From Candidatus Falkowbacteria bacterium UBA2355 (GTDB taxonomy: Bacteria > Patescibacteriota > Patescibacteriia > Patescibacteriales > Patescibacteriaceae): a stretch of 20,455 nucleotides of DNA. Below are positions 6,441-13,888 of the stretch, piece by piece. The notes below the pieces were generated by a model. The model did no database searches. It saw only the letters and a program-made list of their open reading frames with translations, and had not been told where the DNA came from. How positions within the stretch are numbered: the first letter of the stretch is position 1; every line of letters starts with the position of its first letter. Location of the stretch: the NCBI GenBank assembly GCA_002344425.1, contig DDTV01000019.1, positions 1 through 20,455 on the forward strand, given 5' to 3'. A program made the translations under genes and the position numbers.

Positions 6441-8207
6441 TTAATTTTGGATAACGCGGAAGACTTCCTCAATTGTCGTGAGACCCATAACGGCCTTGAT
6501 TATGCCGTCCTGTTCCATTGTTAAGAAGGGTTGATTCGACTGAACGTCTTCGATAGTCAAAGCGCCGCGCTTTGCTAGAATCAAATTTTTCATTTCATGA
6601 TTGATATCAAGCACTTCGGCGATACAAAGACGGTCGCGATAACCGGTCTTGCCGCAATGGGAGCAACCTTCGCCATGATAAAACTTAATGGTTTCGTAAC
6701 TGAAATCAGGCAAAACCATTTTAATGGTTTCAATCGGCACGGCTTTAAGTTTGGTTATGATTTCCTGTTTAAGAGTTTCCTCTACCGGCAGTTCGACTTT
6801 GCAGTAAGAGCAAATGCGCCGCGTCAAACGCTGTGCCATTGTCATATTCAAAACCGAACCGAGCAAAAAGGGTTCGACCTTCATATCGATCAAACGGGCG
6901 ATCGTACCGAGCGCGTCTTTGGTGTGCAAGGTCGACAAAACCAAATGTCCGGTCAAAGCCGAGTGAATCGCCAATTCGGCTGTTTCATTGTCGCGAATTT
7001 CTCCGACCATGATAATGTCAGGGTCCTGACGCAGGATAGAACGCAAACCGGAGGCAAAGGTAAAATCCAATTCGGGTTTTATCTGAGATTGGTTGACGCC
7101 TTTGATAAAATATTCAACCGGATCTTCCAAAGTAACGATGTTGGCTGATTCGCGATTCAAAACGTTTAATAAACTGTAAAGAGTCGTGGTCTTACCGCTA
7201 CCGGTCGGACCGGTCACCAGCATAATACCACCCGTCTTTTTAAGGCTGTTGCTGACAATTTCAAAGTTATGGCCGATGAAACCGAGTTTATCCATGCTGA
7301 AAATACCGCGGGTTGAGTCAAGCACGCGCATCACGATTTTTTCCTCGTTCAAAAGCGGCATTGAGGAAACACGGAAATCGATTTCCCGATTATTTATAAC
7401 CAAACGAATACGGCCGTCCTGCGGAGCGCGGGTTTCGTCCAGCTTCAAGTTAGACAAAACCTTGATACGCGCCACAATGGCCGGATGAATATCTTTTGGC
7501 AAGACCAAGGAATTGTGCAATATACCATCAATACGGTATCGAACTCGGGTTTCTTTGGCCAAAGGCTCGATGTGAATATCCGAAGCGCCGCCTTCAATAG
7601 CATGACGAATAATAACTGAAACGATTTTGGCAACCGGCGCATCTTTGACAATACCTTCAAACTGCAAACTGTCATCCTGTTTGAGGTTGACTTCCTCCTT
7701 GGCTTCTTCTTTGGCTTTGACGGCCAAAGCGCTGGAAATTTCTTTGCTGAAATTTTTGTAATGGCTGAATGCGGCATTGAAGCTGAAAATTGAAATCAAG
7801 GCATAATCGACTTTCAATTTGTGTTTTTGAGCCAAGAAGTCCATCGCTTCAATGGCTTTGAAATTTTCCGCATCAACCAAGGCGACCTTGAGTCGGCTTT
7901 GGTCGCGGTCATAAGCGATCATGCGATAATGTTCGGCGACGTTCACCGGAACAATATTTAAAATATCTTCCGGTATTTCCCGATCGGCTAAGTCAATGTA
8001 TGAAAAGTTTAAAAAAGCCGCCTTGGTTTTTACAAAATCTTCAACGTTGATAAGGTTGCGCTCGGCCACCACTTCGTCGATGGTCTTGCCGCTCGCTTCC
8101 ACTTCGGCGCTGATTTCCGCCGCGGTCGAAGGACTGAGCAATTTGCGCTCGGACAAAAAGGCCAGCAGTTTTTTTTGTTTGTCTAGAAAATTCTGATTGC
8201 GTGGCAT
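6441..8207 (-). CDS. pilB: Type IV pilus assembly ATPase PilB (GspE family)
   Basis: A 588-residue hexameric secretion-type ATPase that powers pilus extension from the cytoplasmic side. The N-terminal region (about 10-150) is an MshEN/T2SSE_N domain, followed by a Lys/Glu-rich linker (about 155-180). The ATPase core has Walker A GPTGSGKT (333-340), the Asp box EDPVEY (361-366), Walker B-like DPDIIMVGEIRD (395-406) and the His box STLHTKDA (425-432). Four cysteines in CSYC (466-469) and CSHC (515-518) form the zinc site seen in PilB and GspE but not in PilT, supporting extension rather than retraction. It starts 4 nt after the stop of the small membrane protein gene. No Shine-Dalgarno sequence precedes the ATG at 8207. 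Confidence 0.96.
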   Translation of the reverse strand: MPRNQNFLDKQKKLLAFLSERKLLSPSTAAEISAEVEASGKTIDEVVAERNLINVEDFVKTKAAFLNFSYIDLADREIPEDILNIVPVNVAEHYRMIAYDRDQSRLKVALVDAENFKAIEAMDFLAQKHKLKVDYALISIFSFNAAFSHYKNFSKEISSALAVKAKEEAKEEVNLKQDDSLQFEGIVKDAPVAKIVSVIIRHAIEGGASDIHIEPLAKETRVRYRIDGILHNSLVLPKDIHPAIVARIKVLSNLKLDETRAPQDGRIRLVINNREIDFRVSSMPLLNEEKIVMRVLDSTRGIFSMDKLGFIGHNFEIVSNSLKKTGGIMLVTGPTGSGKTTTLYSLLNVLNRESANIVTLEDPVEYFIKGVNQSQIKPELDFTFASGLRSILRQDPDIIMVGEIRDNETAELAIHSALTGHLVLSTLHTKDALGTIARLIDMKVEPFLLGSVLNMTMAQRLTRRICSYCKVELPVEETLKQEIITKLKAVPIETIKMVLPDFSYETIKFYHGEGCSHCGKTGYRDRLCIAEVLDINHEMKNLILAKRGALTIEDVQSNQPFLTMEQDGIIKAVMGLTTIEEVFRVIQN

Positions 8208-8211
8208 AAAG

Positions 8212-8553
8212 TTAAAATGGCAGGAATGGATTGGAACGCCTCAGTTCAATCGGCTGATTAATCGATGGTTTAGCCGTACCGCTGACTTCGCTTTCGGTCG
8301 TTTCTTCAAGTATCAAATCGGTTTGATCTATAATCGGGCTCAAGGCGGTAAACTTTTGATCGCTCAAAACTCCGAAGCGCAAATCTCTTTCCGTAATCAT
8401 GCCGCGCGAAGTCGGAGTAAATTCGCTTAATTTAAGTTCATCATCCGGGAAAAACCAATTGTTAAAATTAAAAATTACAACCACCAGCAAAGCGGCGACG
8501 ATCAAGGTCGAGCTGTAAGTTAAAATTAGATTTTTGTTTTCCTGAGACATCAT
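8212..8553 (-). CDS. Small single-span membrane protein of the pilus operon, function unknown
   Basis: A 113-residue protein. One hydrophobic helix (about 11-30) follows a short N-terminus, then comes a polar domain of about 80 residues with no recognised fold and a proline-tipped C-terminus RRSNPFLPF. It sits between the pilO-like gene (3 nt gap) and pilB (4 nt gap), the position held by the lipoprotein gene pilP in Pseudomonas-type clusters. It has no lipobox cysteine, so it is not a lipoprotein. The C-terminal NPFLPF resembles the RDPF-type motifs of PilP-like proteins, but that is weak evidence. An alignment-subcomplex partner of PilN/PilO is the best guess from position; I do not recognise the family. 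The first two codons are both ATG and either may start. Confidence 0.8.
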   Translation of the reverse strand: MMSQENKNLILTYSSTLIVAALLVVVIFNFNNWFFPDDELKLSEFTPTSRGMITERDLRFGVLSDQKFTALSPIIDQTDLILEETTESEVSGTAKPSINQPIELRRSNPFLPF

Positions 8554-8556
8554 AAC

Positions 8557-9213
8557 TTATTTCTCGAGATAATAAGTAACCAACTCTATGCTGGCTTGAC
8601 GGGCGCTCGGTTCGAAAACCACCTTGGTAACGTCCATGACCCGCAAGCTGGTTTCAAGCCGACCCAAAAATTTCTGCAAACCATCATAATCAACCGTCTT
8701 TATTATAAAGGAAACCTGAACTAAGCGCAGCTTGCTGAATAAGGGGTTGCTGCTGGGCGCTTGGGCAATCGTAATGAATTTTGCCGACGAATTATCAAGC
8801 GGCGTAATCGCGATATTATCAACTTCCGCGGCGCGCTCCTTGCCGACTTGTCCGATTTCTCTCAAAAGAATGATTTTCAAGCGGTCCAAATCTTGTCGGG
8901 CGGATAACATAGCGTCGATTTTATCCTTGTCGCCTTGGCTGATTAATTTATACAAATTCTTGACTTCGTTGAGCTGTTTCAAATAATTGACCTTGTCTTC
9001 ATATTCTCGTTCGCGGAAAGTCAATTCCTGATCGGAAGCGATAAAATCATATTTCGGCTTAATCAACCACCAATAACCGCTGACCAAGATAGCAAGACAA
9101 ATAATGATAATGAACCAGCTGAAAAAATTAGCGAAAACATTGAACAAAACCACGCCGAGATTTTTGGCCCAGCGGCTGGTTTCAACATTGGTTTTGAACG
9201 TGACCTTCGCCAT
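8557..9213 (-). CDS. pilO: PilO-like pilus alignment-complex protein
   Basis: A 218-residue bitopic membrane protein. A basic N-terminus of about 28 residues precedes one transmembrane helix (about 29-50), then a heptad-like helical region (about 58-140) with many Glu, Lys and Leu residues, and a C-terminal ferredoxin-like half with alternating hydrophobic strands (VSFIIKTVDYDGLQKFLGRL). That architecture is PilO/GspM-like. PilO pairs with PilN across the membrane and links PilM to the outer parts of the pilus machine. The assignment rests on architecture and gene order (pilM, pilN, this gene) more than on sharp motifs. It follows the pilN stop by 3 nt and precedes the small membrane protein gene by 3 nt. 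Confidence 0.82.
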   Translation of the reverse strand: MAKVTFKTNVETSRWAKNLGVVLFNVFANFFSWFIIIICLAILVSGYWWLIKPKYDFIASDQELTFREREYEDKVNYLKQLNEVKNLYKLISQGDKDKIDAMLSARQDLDRLKIILLREIGQVGKERAAEVDNIAITPLDNSSAKFITIAQAPSSNPLFSKLRLVQVSFIIKTVDYDGLQKFLGRLETSLRVMDVTKVVFEPSARQASIELVTYYLEK

Positions 9214-9216
9214 ATG

Positions 9217-10254
9217 CTATTTCAAAAATATTTTCGGATCAAGCGACATCTCAAGATTAAAATTCACAGTGCTCGGTTCATTCGGTCCGCCGGCCGAGGC
9301 GCTGGCCGAACTGTATTGGACACTGCGCATCAGATTATAGGCTTTCATAACCTCGAGTTGTAAGGAGATGGCGTCTAAATCTTTGGCCAAAGCCGGAATC
9401 GAATAATTACCCGAGATATCACCGGAGAAACTCTGATAATAAACGCTCTTCAGAGTATTGGCCTCCAAGAAATCAAAGTAATTGGTCCAATGAACGTGAT
9501 TGGCCAGGATAAAACTGACTACGTCCAGCTTGCGGTTAAAGGCGATAATTTCTTCGATTTCTTTTTCATTCTTAGCCACTTCGGCGTTAATCGCTTCAAA
9601 GTTAGCCAAGGTCGCTTCGTTATCGCTCAATCGTTCTTTTTGCCAAATCAACAAACCGACATAAACCAAACCGAGAGCCAGAGAACAAAGCACTAAGGCC
9701 AAAGCCAAAGTCAAACTGCGCTGGCGCCAATTAAAGAAAAGTACGCCTTGGTCTTTTACCAAGTTGGCTTTGACGCTGTTATAAGCCTGCCAAGCGCGGC
9801 CCTCAACTTCATTCTTGGTTTGAGCGGCTTCTTCTTGCTTGCGCTCTTCGGCCAATTTGGCCGCCAAAGAACTTTTGGACAAAGAAGAACGGAAGGAAAG
9901 TTGCAGGCGCCGCCATAAGGAGGCGTGGCGTTTTTTCGGCTCGACTTTAGTTTCAGTTTCAGTTTGAGTTGGAGTTGCAACCTTTGTTTCCGGAACTTCT
10001 TCAGTTTTTATTTCTGGTTTTATTTCTGGCTTGGCTTCTGGTTTTATTTCTGGCTTGATTTCTGCTTTGACTTCAAGGGGAGCTGAACTTGGTTCAAGCG
10101 GAGCGTTCTTGCGACGCAAAAGTTTTTCATAGAAACGGCGCTGCCTGAGCATCGCCGTTTTTTCTTTGGCGCGTTCTTGCTCAAGCCGACCGATATCGCG
10201 CTTGAGTGAAGCCCTTTTAAAAATTTTTCCCAAACGGGAGAAAAATGATTCCAT
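9217..10254 (-). CDS. pilN: PilN-like protein with long repeat-bearing cytoplasmic arm
   Basis: A 345-residue protein, clearly longer than the usual 180-220 residues of PilN. The extra length is N-terminal: a basic segment (1-50), a Lys-Pro-Glu rich linker with five [I/A]K[P/T]E tetrads (66-85), a Thr/Glu stretch and a charged helix (about 112-150). Then comes ANLVKDQGVLFFNWRQR (164-179), which I read as the counterpart of the INLLPWR motif that docks PilN on PilM, followed directly by a transmembrane helix (about 181-204), a coiled-coil-like segment (207-245) and a C-terminal globular domain. PilN links cytoplasmic PilM to PilO. The gene begins 2 nt after the pilM stop, with no Shine-Dalgarno sequence. 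Identity is moderate by sequence, good by context. Confidence 0.82.
   Translation of the reverse strand: MESFFSRLGKIFKRASLKRDIGRLEQERAKEKTAMLRQRRFYEKLLRRKNAPLEPSSAPLEVKAEIKPEIKPEAKPEIKPEIKTEEVPETKVATPTQTETETKVEPKKRHASLWRRLQLSFRSSLSKSSLAAKLAEERKQEEAAQTKNEVEGRAWQAYNSVKANLVKDQGVLFFNWRQRSLTLALALVLCSLALGLVYVGLLIWQKERLSDNEATLANFEAINAEVAKNEKEIEEIIAFNRKLDVVSFILANHVHWTNYFDFLEANTLKSVYYQSFSGDISGNYSIPALAKDLDAISLQLEVMKAYNLMRSVQYSSASASAGGPNEPSTVNFNLEMSLDPKIFLK
10016..10063 (-). repeat. Tandem 24-bp direct repeat inside the pilN-like gene
   Basis: Two adjacent 24-bp units, 10016-10039 and 10040-10063, differ at two positions. A further half unit precedes them at about 10005-10015. They encode the KPE tetrads of the linker in frame, so repeat gain or loss would change linker length by eight residues without a frameshift. 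This is a coding minisatellite. Confidence 0.85.
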
Positions 10255-10256
10255 AT

Positions 10257-11309
10257 TTACTTGCGGTCAAATTCTCTCATTGCCAAGCCGATTGCTACCG
10301 CCAAACGAGGTCCGATTTTATCAAGAATCGGCTTTAACTCAAAAGGATAAGCCACTCTGAACCAAGGGTCGCCGACAATCGTGTTGGTGTTGAACAAATC
10401 AGACAAATGCGCCGGCAAACCGGGCATCAAGGCGCCGCCGCCGGTTAAAATAATTTTTTCGATGCGGCGATTGTCTTTGTTGCCGAAAACTTCCAAAATA
10501 TATTTTATTTCGTTGATAATGGGAGCCAACGCTTCAACAATCATCGGCGGCATCTTGCCTTCTGCGTCGGTGCCGTTATGCATCATGTCATATTTAAACT
10601 GCTCGGCCTGTTGTAAACTCATATTAAGCTGAGCCGCGATGGCCTGAGTTATATTAATGCCGCCGACAGCGATACTTCGATTCATGACCGGCACACTTTT
10701 ATCAACCACGAAAATATTGGTGGTGGTCGAACCGAGTTGGACAATCATAACCGAGGAACGATCATTGCCGAGCAAAGAACGAATCAAGGCAAAAATTTCT
10801 GTTTCCAAACTCAGAAGATTGAGTTGAGAATTTTTAAAAACATTAACATAGCTTTGAATCAAAGCTTTGGGAGCGCCGGTCAAAAGAACCTTGCTGCCGC
10901 CGGCGGCGCTCGGCGGTTCATCGATTACTTGCCAGTCAAGAATAATATCTTGCAAAGGCAAAGGAATAACTTTCTTGGCTTCCCAATTAATGGCCGCTTC
11001 CATGTCCTTTTTATTGACCGTATGATTGATGGAAATGATCGAAGAGAAAACCGAAAAGGTCGGCAAGGAGGCCAGAGCCAAATTGGAGCTGGTATGGGCT
11101 TTGGCGCAGATATTTTTAATCAAATCAGCGGTTCGCCGAACGTCGATCGGGGAACTTTCTTTGGGCGATGATTCGGTGAAGCGCTCGCTGAAACCGTAGG
11201 TAGCGAGCGTAACTTTATTGCCGTGCTTTTTCAGTTCGACCAATTTGACGCTAAGGGCATTAATATCAATGCCGAGATAACTTTGTAAGGATGATTTGAA
11301 AATTTCCAT
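10257..11309 (-). CDS. pilM: Type IV pilus assembly protein PilM (actin-like)
   Basis: A 350-residue actin/FtsA-fold protein. The phosphate-1 motif is YLGIDINALSVKLVEL (11-26), the phosphate-2 region is VQLGSTTTNIFVV (190-202), and the adenosine motif is LTGGGALMPGL (288-298). The KVIPLP segment near 113-118 is typical of PilM. In the cytoplasm PilM binds ATP and the N-terminus of PilN, linking the ATPases to the membrane complex. The start is placed at the ATG at 11309, which gives the family's usual N-terminus. An in-frame GTG at 11348 would add 13 residues that look like leader. Oddity: residue 191 is Gln where actin-like proteins normally have an Asp for Mg2+, so nucleotide use may be altered. 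It is the first gene of the pilus operon. Confidence 0.94.
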   Translation of the reverse strand: MEIFKSSLQSYLGIDINALSVKLVELKKHGNKVTLATYGFSERFTESSPKESSPIDVRRTADLIKNICAKAHTSSNLALASLPTFSVFSSIISINHTVNKKDMEAAINWEAKKVIPLPLQDIILDWQVIDEPPSAAGGSKVLLTGAPKALIQSYVNVFKNSQLNLLSLETEIFALIRSLLGNDRSSVMIVQLGSTTTNIFVVDKSVPVMNRSIAVGGINITQAIAAQLNMSLQQAEQFKYDMMHNGTDAEGKMPPMIVEALAPIINEIKYILEVFGNKDNRRIEKIILTGGGALMPGLPAHLSDLFNTNTIVGDPWFRVAYPFELKPILDKIGPRLAVAIGLAMREFDRK

Positions 11310-11337
11310 AGAAAAAACAAGCGACGTTCTACCCGTT

Positions 11338-11367
11338 TTGACACCCACAGATAAGACGTACTATAAT
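11338..11367 (+). promoter_or_regulatory. Consensus sigma70 promoter for the beta-propeller gene and radA
   Basis: TTGACA (11338-11343), an 18-nt spacer and TATAAT (11362-11367), both hexamers perfect. The predicted start near 11374 gives a leader of about 25 nt to the ATG at 11399. The leader is A/T-rich with no Shine-Dalgarno sequence. It overlaps the divergent pilM promoter region. Confidence 0.88.
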
Positions 11368-11384
11368 TTAGAAAGATTGATTTT

Positions 11385-11393
11385 ATTATACCA
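11385..11393 (-). promoter_or_regulatory. Extended -10 promoter for the pilM operon
   Basis: Minus-strand TGGTATAAT is an extended -10 (TGn plus a perfect TATAAT). The -35 region at 17-nt spacing is only a T run, which extended -10 promoters tolerate. The predicted start near 11378 gives a leader of about 69 nt to the pilM ATG at 11309. The start points of this and the plus-strand promoter are about 4 bp apart and face away from each other. Confidence 0.7.
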
Positions 11394-11398
11394 CAAAA

Positions 11399-12613
11399 AT
11401 GAATTATAAAAAAATCGCGATCTTAGTCGGCTTCATACTCCTGACAGCCGTTATCGGTTACTTCATTTTTGTCTTTTTCTTCAAACCCGAGACAGCTCCG
11501 GTAAGCGGTCCTGAAACGCCGCTGGAGGGCGTACCAGGCGGTCTGCCAGAGGCCGGCAGTGGCCAACCCTCGCCGATTGGTTCAGAAGAAGGCCAATTGC
11601 CTGACGCCGGCTCAACTCCGGGAGGAACGGGCGCTGTCAGCGGTGCCGTAACGGTTGAAGATGCCGCGGCCGATTTGGGTTCGGTAACAAACGCCGCCCT
11701 GTCCGCCAGCGGTCAAATGCGCTTCTTTAACGAAAGAGATGGAAAATTTTACGGACTGGATGCTAATGGAGCTCCGATAGCTCTTTCGGACAAACGTTTT
11801 GCCGGAGCGGAAAATATAACTTGGTCCAACACCTCGAACAAGGCAATTATCGAATTTCCTGACGGCTCAAAGGTCCGTTATGATTTTGACAACGAACAGC
11901 AAGTCACCTTGCCTAAGCATTGGGAAGATTTTGATTTTTCTCCCAGCGGTGACAAATTGGTTTCCAAAAGCATCGGCGTTGATCCGGATAATCGCTGGCT
12001 GATTATTTCTAATGATGACGGATCGCAGGCTCGGCAAATCGAAGCGCTCGGAGAAAACGGCGACGACGTTATCTCTTCTTGGTCGCCGAATAACCAAAGC
12101 GTGGCCATGTATGTCGAAAGCTTGGACTTCAATCGCAAAGAAATTTATTTCATCGGACAAAACGGCGAGAATTTTAAATCTATAACTGCCGAGGGCCGGG
12201 GTTTTCAACCGCAATGGTCGCCGAGCGGAAACGAACTCCTCTACAGTGTCTACTCTGCCGACAATGATTACAAACCGACTCTTTGGCTCGTTAATGCTCA
12301 AGGCGACACCATCGGCGATAACCGCCGGCCCTTGGGCTTAAATACTTGGGCTGATAAATGCAGTTTCGGTTCGGGAGCAATGTATTGCGCGGTACCGCAG
12401 AGCTTAGATCGCGGCGCCGGCATGTTCCCTGCTTTGTCCGAAGGACGGCCCGATTTTCTTTACCGAATCGATCCGCAAAGCGGGGCTAAAGAATTGGTAA
12501 ATCTCGGCGGAGCCTCTTACAGTATGAAAAATTTAACGGTTTCTCCCGATGGTTCATATCTTTTCTTCACCGATTCCAGCACTAATCGTCTCAAAAAGAT
12601 AAGATTGCGCTAG
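11399..12613 (+). CDS. Membrane-anchored TolB-like beta-propeller protein, function unknown
   Basis: A 404-residue protein. One N-terminal transmembrane helix (about 5-28) is followed by a Pro/Gly/Ser/Glu-rich linker (about 30-85), which should hold the rest outside the cytoplasmic membrane. The remainder is an all-beta domain with repeated TolB/PD40-type motifs: FSPSGDKLVS, WSPNNQSVAMY, WSPSGNELLYS and VSPDGSYLFF. This indicates a propeller of perhaps five to seven blades. Such domains mostly bind proteins or glycans; there is no sign of a catalytic domain. It is the first gene of a two-gene unit with radA, whose ATG follows its TAG stop with no gap, and it diverges from pilM. Proximity to the pilus genes hints at a surface role, which is inference. 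Confidence 0.88.
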   Translation: MNYKKIAILVGFILLTAVIGYFIFVFFFKPETAPVSGPETPLEGVPGGLPEAGSGQPSPIGSEEGQLPDAGSTPGGTGAVSGAVTVEDAAADLGSVTNAALSASGQMRFFNERDGKFYGLDANGAPIALSDKRFAGAENITWSNTSNKAIIEFPDGSKVRYDFDNEQQVTLPKHWEDFDFSPSGDKLVSKSIGVDPDNRWLIISNDDGSQARQIEALGENGDDVISSWSPNNQSVAMYVESLDFNRKEIYFIGQNGENFKSITAEGRGFQPQWSPSGNELLYSVYSADNDYKPTLWLVNAQGDTIGDNRRPLGLNTWADKCSFGSGAMYCAVPQSLDRGAGMFPALSEGRPDFLYRIDPQSGAKELVNLGGASYSMKNLTVSPDGSYLFFTDSSTNRLKKIRLR

Positions 12614-13888
12614 ATGCTCTACAATTGTTCAAATTGCGATGCCCAATTCCCTAAATGGCAGGGACGTTGTTCGGAATGCGGACAATGGGGTACGGTCACG
12701 CTCGGCAACGATTCAAAAACCGGCGCATCAACTGCGGCCGCGGACATTATCAGTCTTAATGACGCTTCGCTCAAAGAAGGTTTTACTCGTTTACAAACCG
12801 GTCTAGAAGAAATCGACCGTGTCTTCGGCGGCGGAATAGTTTCCGGCTCACTAACTTTGCTGGCCGGAGAACCGGGCATCGGCAAATCGACCTTGGTCGC
12901 GCAAATCGCCGACCGCATTGCCTCCAAGGCGGAAATAATTTATGCCAGCGGCGAAGAATCTCTGCCGCAAGTCGCCTTGCGCCTTGAAAGACTTGGTTGC
13001 GATATCGCGCGTTTCAAATTTATCAGCGATACCGATATTGAAAAAATCGCCGCGGCGGCCGACAAAGCCAATCCTAAACTTGTAATTATAGACTCGATTC
13101 AAACCGTTCATACTTCAACCGTTGCGGGCGAAGCGGGCGGCTTGAATCAAATTCGCGCCGTAGCCGTGCGCTGTCTTGAAGTTGCCAAACGACGCAACAT
13201 CGCTTTTATAATCATCGGCCATATCACCAAAGACGGAACCGTCGCCGGACCGAAATCATTGGAACACTTGGTTGATACGGTTTTATATCTTGAACAGGAA
13301 ACAGCTCGCGGCTATCAGCTCTTGCGCGCTTCTAAAAACCGCTTCGGCTCAACCAATGAACTCGGTATTTTTGAAATGACCGGCCAAGGTTTCGTAACCG
13401 TTAAAAATCCCTCTTCAATCTTTCTGGAAAACGAACAAAGCCGCTCAAGCGGCTCCGTAATAAGTTGCATTGTCGAGGGGACGCGCCCCTTCCTGGTTGA
13501 AATACAGGCGCTTGTCACCAAGACTGTTTTTGGTTACCCGGTAAGAAAAGCTTCCGGATTGGATCTTAATCGTTTGCAGGTTCTGGCCGCCGTTATAAAT
13601 AAGCGCACCAAAATAAACCTTAATGCCCAAGATATTATAGTCAATGTCGTCGGCGGATTAAGGATTGACGATCCGGGTATTGACGCGGCCGTTGCCGCCG
13701 CCATCATCTCCTCTGCCCTAGATAAGCCGGTTAAAAAAGATACTTTGGTTTTGGGTGAAATAGGATTAGGCGGAGAAATCAGACCGATAACCCAGAGAAA
13801 TTTGCGCGTCAAAGAAGCCGCCAAGCTAGGGCTTAAAAAGACGATTGAAGCCAAAGATTTGTCCGATCTTATCGCCCAGCTTTTTTAA
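12614..13888 (+). CDS. radA: DNA repair protein RadA (Sms)
   Basis: A 424-residue protein, slightly short for RadA. It has an N-terminal C4 zinc finger (C5, C8, C19, C22), a RecA-like ATPase with Walker A GEPGIGKST (85-93), Walker B-like LVIID (156-160), the RadA-specific KNRFG motif (241-245), and a C-terminal Lon-protease-like domain (from about 270). RadA is a hexameric helicase that extends D-loops in recombination and helps process stalled forks. It starts directly at the stop codon of the propeller gene, so it is expressed from the 11338 promoter unless an internal one exists. Its last 20 bp overlap the 3' end of trmD on the other strand, and no terminator follows it. Confidence 0.97.
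   Translation: MLYNCSNCDAQFPKWQGRCSECGQWGTVTLGNDSKTGASTAAADIISLNDASLKEGFTRLQTGLEEIDRVFGGGIVSGSLTLLAGEPGIGKSTLVAQIADRIASKAEIIYASGEESLPQVALRLERLGCDIARFKFISDTDIEKIAAAADKANPKLVIIDSIQTVHTSTVAGEAGGLNQIRAVAVRCLEVAKRRNIAFIIIGHITKDGTVAGPKSLEHLVDTVLYLEQETARGYQLLRASKNRFGSTNELGIFEMTGQGFVTVKNPSSIFLENEQSRSSGSVISCIVEGTRPFLVEIQALVTKTVFGYPVRKASGLDLNRLQVLAAVINKRTKINLNAQDIIVNVVGGLRIDDPGIDAAVAAAIISSALDKPVKKDTLVLGEIGLGGEIRPITQRNLRVKEAAKLGLKKTIEAKDLSDLIAQLF

Noticed and set aside
6597..7148. A 183-codon open frame on the plus strand
   Set aside because: It lies wholly antisense to the ATPase core of pilB, and its translation (many His, Phe, Gln, Asn) matches no known pattern. It is a shadow of a constrained gene.
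10005..10068. Repeated units that could suggest a CRISPR or intergenic repeat array
   Set aside because: The units are directly adjacent with no spacers, are in frame and encode Lys-Pro-Glu tetrads inside the pilN-like gene.
10737..11171. A 144-codon open frame on the plus strand
   Set aside because: It is antisense to pilM, has no promoter or ribosome site of its own, and its composition looks like a frame shadow.
11310..11348. A GTG start that would lengthen PilM by 13 residues
   Set aside because: The added residues do not resemble a PilM N-terminus, and the ATG at 11309 gives the family's usual start just before the YLGID motif.
11867..12301. A 144-codon open frame on the minus strand
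   Set aside because: It is antisense to the beta-propeller gene, which has clear blade repeats and a promoter. There is no independent support.
13438..13453. A 16-base near-palindrome (GCCGCTTGAGCGGCTT on the minus strand) found again at 16370-16385
   Set aside because: Both copies lie inside conserved coding sequence (radA and tsf) in different contexts, with no T-tract. Two copies of a short GC palindrome in GC-leaning coding DNA are not enough to call a dispersed element.
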